A DNA stretch of 8,011 nt from Thermoplasmata archaeon (GCA_030044105.1 JASHWL010000153.1:1-8011); one strand, 5' to 3'. Shown: positions 1 to 5,817, numbered from the stretch's first letter. The notes: generated from the sequence alone by a model not told the origin. Numbers and translations: made by a program.

Positions 1-984
1 CTACCGCGGCCGGGCCGCGTCGGCCGCGAGATGGGCGAGCACGGCCTCGAGCTGCACGCGCTCTCCCGCGCCCTGCGCGAGGCGGAAGTCGACCTCCGCG
101 AGGTACTCGACGAGCTTCACCTTCTCGCGGGCCGGCAGCACGTTCTCGGGGATGTCGGGCAGATAGGAGTGCATCGCGCGCAGGATCTCCTCGCCCGACG
201 CGCCCCGGTCGGTGAAGAGATCGTAGAGCCGGCTCCGCGCGCCGACGAAGTCGCCGCCGAGGGCCGCTCCCAGCATGCCCTCGACCTCCTTCCGCAGGGG
301 GATCGTCGCATGGTCGCGGACGGTCTGGCCCGTGATCGTGTCCGCGTACGTGGCGGTCAGCTGGAGGAGGTTGATCGCCCGCCGCATGTCCCCTCCGCTC
401 GCGGCGAGGATCGCCTCGTACGCCTCGGGCGCGACGTGCTTGTGCTCGGCCGTCGCGATCCGCTCGAGCTGCGCGCGCACCGCCTCCGGCGTGTAGGCGC
501 GGAACCGGAACACCGCGCAGCGGGACTGGATCGGATCGATGATCCGGGACGAGTAGTTGCACGAGAGGATGAACCGGCAGGAGCCCGAGTACCGCTCCAT
601 CAGCCGGCGGAGGGAGGCCTGGGCCTCCTGGGTCAGGTTGTCCGACTCGTCGAGGAAGAGCAGCTTGAACGGGACGTCGCCCAGCGGGGAGGTCCGGGCG
701 TACTGCTTGATCGTCGTCCGGACGGTCTCAATGCCGCGCTCGTCGCTGCTGTTGAGCTCGAGGAAGTTCTGGCGCCACTCCGGACCGTACATGTCGTGGG
801 CGAGCGCCAGCGCCGCCGTCGTCTTCCCGGTGCCCGGCGGGCCGGCGAACAACAGGTGCGGCATCGATCGCTTCTCCGCGTAGGCGCGGAGCAGCGGCAC
901 GATCGACTCGTGTCCGACCATGTCCTTGAGGCTCGTGGGCCGGTACTTCTCGACCCAGACCGCCTCGGTGCCGCGCGTCGCCAT
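1..984 (-). CDS. rfcS: Replication factor C small subunit (sliding-clamp loader ATPase)
   Basis: This is the small subunit of archaeal replication factor C, the AAA+ ATPase that works with RfcL to load the PCNA clamp onto primer-template DNA. The complete protein has 327 residues, normal for the family, and its TAG stop is the first three bases of the window. Visible motifs are the RFC box WVEKYRP (residues 10-16), Walker A GPPGTGKT (48-55), Walker B LLFLDESD (108-115), a sensor-1-like SCNYSS (141-146) and the SRC arginine-finger motif (154-156). These are followed by the GGDMRRAINLLQ sensor-2 region and a C-terminal helical collar domain. The ATG at 984 is chosen because the family starts a few residues before the RFC box. 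The frame stays open far upstream, but that part is Arg/Pro/Gly-rich and unlike protein. Walker B reads DESD rather than the usual DEAD, a mild variation that keeps the acidic residues. No RfcL gene is in view. Confidence 0.96.
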   Translation of the reverse strand: MATRGTEAVWVEKYRPTSLKDMVGHESIVPLLRAYAEKRSMPHLLFAGPPGTGKTTAALALAHDMYGPEWRQNFLELNSSDERGIETVRTTIKQYARTSPLGDVPFKLLFLDESDNLTQEAQASLRRLMERYSGSCRFILSCNYSSRIIDPIQSRCAVFRFRAYTPEAVRAQLERIATAEHKHVAPEAYEAILAASGGDMRRAINLLQLTATYADTITGQTVRDHATIPLRKEVEGMLGAALGGDFVGARSRLYDLFTDRGASGEEILRAMHSYLPDIPENVLPAREKVKLVEYLAEVDFRLAQGAGERVQLEAVLAHLAADAARPR

Positions 985-992
985 CGAACGGG

Positions 993-1020
993 CCCGCCGA
1001 CCTGACGGCGGGTCATTAGC
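993..1020 (-). promoter_or_regulatory. Putative rfcS promoter with a GC-rich dyad
   Basis: On the minus strand a weak TATA-like element, GCTAATGA (1013-1020), is centred about 32 bp before the rfcS ATG. It is followed directly by a perfect 7-bp inverted repeat: CCCGCCG at 993-999 and CGGCGGG at 1006-1012, with a 6-nt spacer. With a start site about 26 bp after the TATA centre, the dyad would lie between TATA and transcription start. It could be an operator, or the hairpin end of the upstream gene's transcript, although no T-run follows it. Repeats of this size are not rare in DNA this GC-rich. Confidence 0.35.
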
Positions 1021-1058
1021 GTTGCTTCGGCCGAGGGCGGGACTGGCGCGCGACGGCG

Positions 1059-1541
1059 CTACGGCACCCCGTGGAAGTACGCTTCCTCCACGGTCCGGTG
1101 CCGTCGGAGCGCCTCGGCGAGCAGGCGGCCGTACTGACCCAGGGCCTGCCGGTGACCGCCGTGATCCTCGCGCTCCACGATGCCCAGGAACCAAGCGAAC
1201 TGCGCCACCGAGACCCCGAACCACGCATGGTCGGCCCGCAGAAGCGCCCAGGTCGCGGCGCGGTCGCCGGGCGGCGGCGGAGTGCCCAGGCGTCGGTCGT
1301 ACTCCCGGCTGTGCGCGGCGACCACGCGACCCACCGCGCGGACCATGCTCTGCAGGTCCTCTCGAGGGTACGCGGCGAGCAGCACGAGACCGTCGCTCGC
1401 GGTCTGCAGCCACCGGACGAGCGGGTCGATCTCCCCGGGCGCGCGGCGAAGATCGACCGTCGGGGCGGCGAACGCCACGGCCACGGGAGGAGCGGGCACG
1501 AAAATCGGTTGCGCTCCCTGGCGGCGGGGGCGGGCACTCAC
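1059..1541 (-). CDS. Hypothetical helical protein, about 160 aa
   Basis: I do not recognise this protein. The frame looks genuine. From about residue 19 it has a balanced composition, with hydrophobic helices and Trp, Tyr and His residues rather than the Arg/Pro/Gly bias of the shadow frames. Residues 16-30 form a small hydrophobic, Ala/Val/Pro-rich stretch. Amphipathic helices are likely at 37-60, 61-85 and 94-155, with a TPPPPGD loop at 87-93. Histidines at 77, 105, 127 and 130 and acidic residues at 80, 104 and 125-126 recall a helical bundle that might bind metal, but I cannot assign it to the DinB or hemerythrin families. There is no signal peptide or clear membrane helix. The start is uncertain: GTG at 1541 gives 160 aa and GTG at 1499 gives 146 aa, and neither has a good ribosome binding site. 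It lies upstream of rfcS on the same strand, 74 bp away, so co-transcription is possible. Confidence 0.7.
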   Translation of the reverse strand: MSARPRRQGAQPIFVPAPPVAVAFAAPTVDLRRAPGEIDPLVRWLQTASDGLVLLAAYPREDLQSMVRAVGRVVAAHSREYDRRLGTPPPPGDRAATWALLRADHAWFGVSVAQFAWFLGIVEREDHGGHRQALGQYGRLLAEALRRHRTVEEAYFHGVP

Positions 1542-1793
1542 CGGACGTGAGTGTCTCCGGTACCCTCGTCGCGTGCGTTGGGCCCATGGACCCCCTCCTC
1601 CCTCGGGGATTCTGATGAACGCCTTCGCGGTCCGAATCGCGATCGACAGCGCCCCCTCGAGCCGAACGCCGCCCGTCGCCGACGCTCCGTCCTCGGAGCC
1701 CCAGCCGCCGCGACCCCACCGGTGGTTCGCGCCGCGCGCCCGTGCGACCCGAGGGCCGACCGACCCCAAATAGACCGACGGCATCGCCCCGGG
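1542..1793. other. Divergent intergenic region between hypothetical gene and pip
   Basis: This is a 252-bp stretch without a convincing gene. The pip promoter lies at its right end. On the minus strand a purine-rich run (1594-1604), containing GGAGG six bases before an ATG at 1587, looks like a good ribosome binding site. However, that ATG opens a frame different from the hypothetical protein at 1059-1541. A 52-codon plus-strand frame (1615-1773) is Pro/Arg/Ser-rich and runs across the pip TATA element, so it is not called. No tRNA-like fold was found by eye. Confidence 0.5.
1766..1772 (+). promoter_or_regulatory. TATA-like element for pip
   Basis: CAAATAG is the only A/T-rich run just upstream of pip. 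Its centre is about 25 bp before the GTG at 1794, the spacing expected between an archaeal TATA box and the start of a leaderless mRNA. This supports GTG 1794 as both transcription and translation start. Confidence 0.5.
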
Positions 1794-1815
1794 GTGGATC
1801 CCGACCCCGGGGCGA
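1784..1815. repeat. 11-bp perfect inverted repeat spanning the pip start codon
   Basis: TCGCCCCGGGG (1784-1794) is matched by its exact reverse complement CCCCGGGGCGA (1805-1815), with a 10-nt spacer. Each arm holds the octamer palindrome CCCCGGGG, and the two octamers are 18 bp apart. The left arm ends on the first base of the GTG start codon. It may be a repressor operator at the transcription start. If the mRNA has a 5' leader, it could instead form a stable hairpin over the start codon. Confidence 0.6.
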
Positions 1816-2699
1816 GGCACGAGGGATTCGTCCCCATCCACGGGTACCAATTCTTTTGGAGAAGCTTCGGAGCGCCGGGTCCCCGAGGGACCGCGATCGT
1901 CCTCCACGGAGGCCCGGGCGCCTCCCACGACTACCTGGTCCCGTTCGCCGATCTCGCGGCCCGAGGCTATCGGGTGATCCTGTACGACCAGCTGGGGTGC
2001 GGTCGGTCGGACCGGGCGCGCGACGAGGGGGAGTACAGCGTCGACCGCGATGTCGAGGACCTCGATGAGTTCCGCCGGGCGATGGGCCTGGATCGGGTCC
2101 ACCTCCTGGGCTCGAGCTACGGAGGCATGCTCGCCATCGCCTACGCCCTCGCGCACCCGCAGCCCCTGATCTCGCTCGTGAGCGTGAGCGGGCTCGCGTC
2201 CGTTCCGCTCGCGCAGCGCGAGATGAACCGGCTCCGGCGGGAGCTTCCGCCCCCGTTCCCGGCGATCCTGGACCGGTACGAGGCCCGCGGAGAGTTCCGC
2301 CACCCGGAGTATCTGGCCGCCGTGGACCTGTTCTATCGGCGGCACCTCTGCCGCCTCTCCCCCTGGCCGGCCGAGGTCGTTCGGACGCTGGAGCTGGCCG
2401 ACGGTCCGAAATATCGGGTGATGAACGGCCCCAACGAGTTCACGATCACCGGGACGATCCGGGACTACGACGTCACGGACCGGCTCGGAGAGATCCGCGT
2501 ACCTACGCTCGTCACCGCCGGTCGGTTCGACGAGGTGACGAGCGTGGTCGCGCGCTCGATCCAGGCGGGGATCCCGGGGGCCGAGTACGCCGAGTTCGCC
2601 CAGAGCTCGCACGTGGCGTTCTGGGAAGAGCGGACGGCCTACATGGACCGGGTCGCCGCCTTCCTCGACCGCCATCCCGACGACGCGCGCGCGCCCTAA
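1794..2699 (+). CDS. pip: Proline iminopeptidase, tricorn interacting factor F1 type
   Basis: This is an alpha/beta-hydrolase aminopeptidase of MEROPS family S33. It matches the Thermoplasma tricorn interacting factor F1, which removes N-terminal residues, with a preference for proline, from short peptides released by the tricorn protease in the cytoplasm. The protein has 301 residues against 293 for F1. Visible features are the oxyanion loop HGGPG (38-42), DQLGCGRS (65-72) and the nucleophile elbow GSSYGG with Ser108. The remaining triad members are Asp246 (GRFDEVT) and His273 (SSHVAFW). Glu215 in MNGPNEFTITGT and Glu247 correspond to the F1 glutamates thought to hold the substrate amino group. 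The helical cap lies at about 138-210. GTG 1794 is chosen because it places HGGPG within a few residues of its position in F1 and lies about 25 bp after a TATA-like element. The TAA stop overlaps the stop of the convergent membrane protein gene. No tricorn gene is in the window. Confidence 0.93.
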   Translation: MDPDPGARHEGFVPIHGYQFFWRSFGAPGPRGTAIVLHGGPGASHDYLVPFADLAARGYRVILYDQLGCGRSDRARDEGEYSVDRDVEDLDEFRRAMGLDRVHLLGSSYGGMLAIAYALAHPQPLISLVSVSGLASVPLAQREMNRLRRELPPPFPAILDRYEARGEFRHPEYLAAVDLFYRRHLCRLSPWPAEVVRTLELADGPKYRVMNGPNEFTITGTIRDYDVTDRLGEIRVPTLVTAGRFDEVTSVVARSIQAGIPGAEYAEFAQSSHVAFWEERTAYMDRVAAFLDRHPDDARAP

Positions 2700-3706
2700 G
2701 GCGGGGACGCGACGGGCGCGCCGGGAGGCGCGTCCGCGGATTCCCTCCGGCGCAGTCGCCGGTGGAGCGCGTAGAGGAGCAGCGCGAAGATCGCGGCCAC
2801 CCCCAGGACGCCGGGTACCGCGAGCTCGACCACGATGTCCCAGACGAACAGGGCCCCGAGCATCCCGGCGGCGAACGAGAACTTCGACCGGTCGAGCCCC
2901 TGCGAACCGACGCGACGGACGACGATCGCGATCGCACCGGCGGAAGCCGCCACCAGGACCGCGCCGGCCGCGAGCGCCGGAAATCGACCCGGCGCGTTTG
3001 CGACCGCCTCGACGAACACCCAGACGGTCAAGAACACGGTGCCGGTGAACGCGAGTCCCCAGGACCCGATCCGCGAGGCCCCGTTCCGGACGCCGAGGAG
3101 GTCCGCGGGCGCCCGGTAGGCGAGCGCGACGAGGACCGCCTCGATCACCAGGAAGAGGGCCAGCAACTCCGGCGTCGGTCCGTGGCCCACGACGACCGAG
3201 AACAGGGCCACCTCGAATACGTAGACCGCGGCGACGAGGAGGATCGCGCCTCGGTCCAGCCACCGGGCCTCCCGGGCCTCGGGGTAGAACAGCTGAACGA
3301 GCAGGATCGGGAGCGCGATGGAGTACACCGCGTGGAATCCGGTGAGCCCGAGCGCCCAGAGCCAGTTGACGCCGAAGGCGTGGCCGTAGGCACCCAGGGC
3401 GCCGACGGGCGCGAGCCCGGCCGGCTCGAAGAACGTGTGCACCGCGAGCCCTTCCTCCGCGATGCCGTAGGCCGCGCCTAGGAGCAGGATCGAGGCCCAT
3501 CCCTTGCGGAAGAACACCGCGAACTCCCGGATGAGGAGCGCTCCGGTCCCGTAGAGCCCGACGATCCCGGCGAACGAGATCGCGAACTGCACGGGGTCGT
3601 ACGCGAGCTCCGAGACCGGGGTCGAGCCCGTCAGGAGCTCCGGGATCGTCGGCGCCAGCAGCAGCAGCACCAGCACGGGGAGCCGGGGCCGGAGGAGCAC
3701 GCGCAC
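2696..3706 (-). CDS. Multi-pass membrane protein of unknown function
   Basis: This 336-residue integral membrane protein has about nine or ten hydrophobic segments, near residues 9-25, 41-58, 69-83, 114-140, 154-173, 180-197, 214-232, 243-262, 272-293 and 296-313. It ends in a basic cytoplasmic-type tail (LHRRLRRRES). The striking part is LIREFAVFFRKGWASI followed by AAYGIAEEGLAVH, with a Glu pair at 84-85 and His90 in or next to a membrane helix, then His109 and His125. From memory, a similar AYGxxEEG arrangement occurs in uncharacterised bacterial membrane proteins, but I know no function for them. A di-glutamate in a membrane helix recalls CPBP (CAAX-type) proteases. The EExxxR and FxxxH signatures of that family are not present, so I do not assign it. 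The GTG at 3706 is the first start in the frame and sits about 26 bp after a TATA-like element. The gene is divergent from sppA, and its stop overlaps that of pip. Confidence 0.85.
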   Translation of the reverse strand: MRVLLRPRLPVLVLLLLAPTIPELLTGSTPVSELAYDPVQFAISFAGIVGLYGTGALLIREFAVFFRKGWASILLLGAAYGIAEEGLAVHTFFEPAGLAPVGALGAYGHAFGVNWLWALGLTGFHAVYSIALPILLVQLFYPEAREARWLDRGAILLVAAVYVFEVALFSVVVGHGPTPELLALFLVIEAVLVALAYRAPADLLGVRNGASRIGSWGLAFTGTVFLTVWVFVEAVANAPGRFPALAAGAVLVAASAGAIAIVVRRVGSQGLDRSKFSFAAGMLGALFVWDIVVELAVPGVLGVAAIFALLLYALHRRLRRRESADAPPGAPVASPP

Positions 3707-3726
3707 TCGGGAACCTCGGGGGCCCG

Positions 3727-3736
3727 CTTACTTGAA
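3727..3736 (-). promoter_or_regulatory. TATA-like element for the membrane protein gene
   Basis: Read on the minus strand, TTCAAGTAAG is centred about 25-26 bp before the GTG at 3706. This fits a leaderless transcript and supports that start codon. Confidence 0.5.
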
Positions 3737-3754
3737 GCCCGCGGACGCGCGGGC
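3737..3754. repeat. 7-bp inverted repeat between divergent promoters
   Basis: GCCCGCG (3737-3743) and CGCGGGC (3748-3754) form a perfect dyad with a 4-nt spacer. It touches the minus-strand TATA element (3727-3736) and lies about 10 bp before the plus-strand TATA (3765-3772). It therefore covers the region upstream of TATA on at least one promoter. It could be a shared operator for the membrane protein gene and sppA, but its size alone is not compelling in GC-rich DNA. Confidence 0.35.
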
Positions 3755-3764
3755 GTCGGGGAGG

Positions 3765-3772
3765 ATTATATC
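3765..3772 (+). promoter_or_regulatory. TATA box for sppA
   Basis: ATTATATC is the best TATA-like sequence in the window, in otherwise GC-rich surroundings. Its centre lies about 33 bp before the sppA ATG. This predicts a leader of about 8 nt, enough to include the GAGG at 3794-3797, four bases before the ATG. Confidence 0.65.
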
Positions 3773-3801
3773 CGCGCCCGGACTCGCAACGTCGAGGCAC
3801 G

Positions 3802-4596
3802 ATGCGCGAGCGGTTGGCCCACGTCGCGTTCCGCGGTTCGATCCGGGAACGGTCCGTCGAGCCGTTCCTCCGGCTGCTGCGCGCGCTCCGGACCCGGAAC
3901 CGGATCCGCGGCGTGCTCCTCGACATCTCGAGCGGCGGCGGGGAGTCGATCGCCTCGATGGACCTCTACCTGGCCGTCAAGCGCCTCAACGCCGTGAAGC
4001 CGGTGTTCGCCTCGATCGGCGCGATCGGGGCGTCGGGGGCGTACCTGGCGGCGCTCGGCGCGCGGCGGATCTTCGCCTACCCCGAGTCGGAGGTCGGCTC
4101 GATCGGCGTCGTCTTCCCGCACATCGCGGCGCGGGACCTGCTCCGGCGGCTCGGGATCTCGGTGGAGCTCCTGCACGTGGGGGAGCACAAGGACGCCTAC
4201 CAGGGGTACCGCCCGCTCACGCCCGTCGAGCGGGAGAAGCTGCTCGCGGTCGTCCGGGAGAACTACGACGTCTTCGTCGGCGTCGTCGCCCAGGAGCGCA
4301 AGCGCCCGCTCGACGAGATCCGGGCGCTCGCGACCGGCGAGTTCTGGAGCGGCGCGCGCGCGCTCCAGCTCGGGCTCGTGGACGCCCTCGGGGACCGGGA
4401 GATCGCGCTCGAGGAGCTCGCACGCGCCACCGGCGTCCCGTCCCGGAAGACGCTCCGGCTCGCGCCGCCCCGGCCCTTCCTCGACCGCATCCTGTCCGGC
4501 GGCGCGAACGCCGTCGGGGCCGGACTGGCCGAGCGGATCCGGGACTCGGTCGAGGACAGCGTGCTCGACCTCGCCGGGCCCGGCCTGTTCCGCTAG
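3802..4596 (+). CDS. sppA: S49 family signal peptide peptidase SppA, anchorless
   Basis: This is a serine protease of family S49 with a ClpP/crotonase-like fold, which cleaves signal-peptide remnants or other membrane-associated peptides. The 264-residue protein shows the core strand and glycine loop GVLLDISSGGGES (37-49), the nucleophile in GAIGASGAYLAALGA (Ser78), EVGSIGVVFPH (97-107) and the general-base lysine in EHKDAYQGYRPLT (Lys130). Ser and Lys are 52 residues apart, the same as Ser147 and Lys199 of Bacillus subtilis SppA, so the dyad looks intact. Unlike most SppA proteins it has no N-terminal signal or membrane segment. The ATG falls directly before the first core strand, and a TATA box plus a short GAGG support that start, so the enzyme is probably cytosolic or peripheral. 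It precedes secG by 60 bp on the same strand. The natural substrate cannot be read from the sequence. Confidence 0.92.
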   Translation: MRERLAHVAFRGSIRERSVEPFLRLLRALRTRNRIRGVLLDISSGGGESIASMDLYLAVKRLNAVKPVFASIGAIGASGAYLAALGARRIFAYPESEVGSIGVVFPHIAARDLLRRLGISVELLHVGEHKDAYQGYRPLTPVEREKLLAVVRENYDVFVGVVAQERKRPLDEIRALATGEFWSGARALQLGLVDALGDREIALEELARATGVPSRKTLRLAPPRPFLDRILSGGANAVGAGLAERIRDSVEDSVLDLAGPGLFR

Positions 4597-4623
4597 GTCG
4601 GGCGGCCCCGGGGAACGAGCGGG

Positions 4624-4631
4624 TTAAATAG
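4624..4631 (+). promoter_or_regulatory. TATA box for secG
   Basis: TTAAATAG is centred about 29 bp before the secG ATG, which predicts a leader of only a few bases. It is flanked by GCGGG (4619-4623) and CCCGC (4634-4638), so it sits in the loop of a short dyad. It indicates that secG has its own promoter in addition to any read-through from sppA. Confidence 0.6.
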
Positions 4632-4656
4632 CCCCCGCGCGGTCCGACCGCTGCCC

Positions 4657-4818
4657 ATGCCCGACAATCGCCGCTCCGGCTTCTCCAGCGCGGCCGGACT
4701 CATCCAATACTACGACATGGAGGAGTCGCGGGCGCTCAAGATCAATCCGTTCCTGGTGCTCGCGTTCGGGATCGCCGCGGCGATCCTGGTCGAGGTCCTC
4801 AACTGGCGGCTGCCGTAG
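4657..4818 (+). CDS. secG: Sec61-beta / SecG subunit of the archaeal protein translocase
   Basis: This is a 53-residue tail-anchored protein, the small beta subunit of the SecYEbeta channel in the cytoplasmic membrane. The archaeal family pattern is clear. A short polar N-terminus (MPDNRRSGFSSA) is followed by the conserved GLIQYYDMEESRALKINP segment (residues 14-31). In other archaea this reads like GLxRYFDEE...IKIDP. One transmembrane helix then runs from about residue 32 to 47, and a very short tail ends in NWRLP. The length is typical for archaeal Sec61-beta. The ATG lies just after a TATA box. The last 20 bases, including the TAG stop, overlap the end of taw1 on the other strand. The gene is easily missed by length cut-offs. 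Its neighbour sppA also acts on secretion products, a sensible functional pairing, though no shared regulation is proven. Confidence 0.93.
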   Translation: MPDNRRSGFSSAAGLIQYYDMEESRALKINPFLVLAFGIAAAILVEVLNWRLP

Positions 4819-5791
4819 CGGCGGCCGCCATCGGCAACTCCGGTCCGATCGGGGACCGGCCCGGCAGGAAGCGTCCTTCGCGGGACCGGCCGAGCAGGAC
4901 GACCTTCGACTCCGGCGACTCGTCGAGCTCGAGATAGCCGGTCCGCGCGGCCAATCGCCGCGCGAAGGCGCCGATCTCGGCGTGGTTCGGAACGTGGTCG
5001 CGCCCGAGGCGCTGACGCGACCTCCCCATGTAGACGTAGCCCTTCGGCTCGATGAAGTCGGGCCGCGCGAGGAGGTCGAGCTCCGCGTAGGAGTCGACCC
5101 AGCCCAGGTTCCAGCCCTTGACGAGCGTGTGCCGGACGACCCGGCGCGTGCGCAGGTCGTGCACGATCGCGAGCGACTCGCGGAGCCGATCGAACGCGTC
5201 GTCGTGCGCGGGCAGCGTCAGGCGTCGGAAGACCTCGGCGTTCGGGGCGGTGACGGAGACGTAGAGCTGCGTCGGCAGCGGGTCGAGGTGCCGGAGCGCG
5301 TCCGGATTCGTACCGTTGGTCACGAGAAAGGTCGTGATCCCGCGCGCGTGGCAGAGCTCGAGGAAGCGGTTCATCTTCGGGTAGAGCGTCGGCTCGCCGG
5401 TGAGCGAGATCGCGATGTGCCGGGGGGACTGGGACTCGTCCCACCGCTCGGGCGGGACGTTCGGGTCGCCCTTAAATCCCGAGAGGATGCGCCGCTGGGC
5501 CCCGATGGACCGGTCGAGCAGTCCCTCGGGGTCGTCGTATTCGGCCATCTCCCCGTCGTTCTCCCAGCCCTGGTTGCGCCAGCAGAAGCGGCAGGAGAGG
5601 TTGCACGAGTCGATCGAGGGCGACATCTGGAGGCATCGGTGGCTCTCGATGCCGTAGAACCGGCCCTTGTAGCAGTCCCGGCCGCGCTCGAGGGACTCGC
5701 GCGTCCAGTAGCAGAGCTTGACCGCGCTGTGCTTCCCGACCAGCTGGTAGCCCTGCCCGACGAGCTCGGTCGAGAGGTCCTGGTCGCCCAT
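4799..5791 (-). CDS. taw1: tRNA-Phe 4-demethylwyosine synthase (radical SAM)
   Basis: Taw1/TYW1 converts N1-methylguanosine-37 of tRNA-Phe, with pyruvate as carbon donor, into 4-demethylwyosine, the tricyclic core step of wybutosine synthesis. The protein has 330 residues, normal for archaeal single-domain Taw1 without a flavodoxin domain. The radical SAM cluster cysteines are 63, 67 and 70 in CNLSCRFCWR. A second cluster is formed by Cys27, Cys40 and Cys53. All six are offset by one from those I recall for Methanocaldococcus jannaschii TYW1 (26/39/52 and 62/66/69). Lys42 in CYKGRFYGIESHRC matches the lysine proposed to bind pyruvate. SLTGEPTLYPKM and FLVTNGT are typical core strands. The ATG at 5791 is the natural start. 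The C-terminus ends in an Ala-rich tail (PMAAAATAAAS) encoded partly within the overlap with secG. The partner methyltransferase Trm5 and the later enzyme Taw2 are not in the window. Confidence 0.96.
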   Translation of the reverse strand: MGDQDLSTELVGQGYQLVGKHSAVKLCYWTRESLERGRDCYKGRFYGIESHRCLQMSPSIDSCNLSCRFCWRNQGWENDGEMAEYDDPEGLLDRSIGAQRRILSGFKGDPNVPPERWDESQSPRHIAISLTGEPTLYPKMNRFLELCHARGITTFLVTNGTNPDALRHLDPLPTQLYVSVTAPNAEVFRRLTLPAHDDAFDRLRESLAIVHDLRTRRVVRHTLVKGWNLGWVDSYAELDLLARPDFIEPKGYVYMGRSRQRLGRDHVPNHAEIGAFARRLAARTGYLELDESPESKVVLLGRSREGRFLPGRSPIGPELPMAAAATAAAS

Positions 5792-5817
5792 GGGGCCGGC
5801 CTTCGGACGCCCGAGGT

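Noticed and set aside
31..1005. 324-codon plus-strand frame
   Set aside because: It is antisense to rfcS, whose motifs are unmistakable, and its Arg/Leu/Asp/Glu bias is that of a mirror frame.
985..1719. Open frame extending rfcS upstream by about 245 codons
   Set aside because: The extension is dominated by Arg, Pro, Gly and Ser, overlaps the more protein-like frame at 1059-1541, and the RfcS family begins just before the RFC box at ATG 984. It is open only because stop codons are rare at this GC content.
1615..1773. 52-codon plus-strand frame starting with ATG
   Set aside because: It is Pro/Arg/Ser-rich after the first dozen residues, has no good ribosome binding site, and its end covers the TATA-like element of pip.
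2696..3706. Assignment as a CPBP (CAAX-type) intramembrane protease
   Set aside because: The Glu pair is present but EExxxR, FxxxH and the third histidine motif are not found at the expected places, so the family name would be unsupported.
1542..3926. Very long minus-strand frame upstream of the hypothetical protein
   Set aside because: It runs antisense to pip and out of frame through the membrane protein gene with biased, low-complexity composition. Only its 3' part (1059-1541) looks like a real protein.
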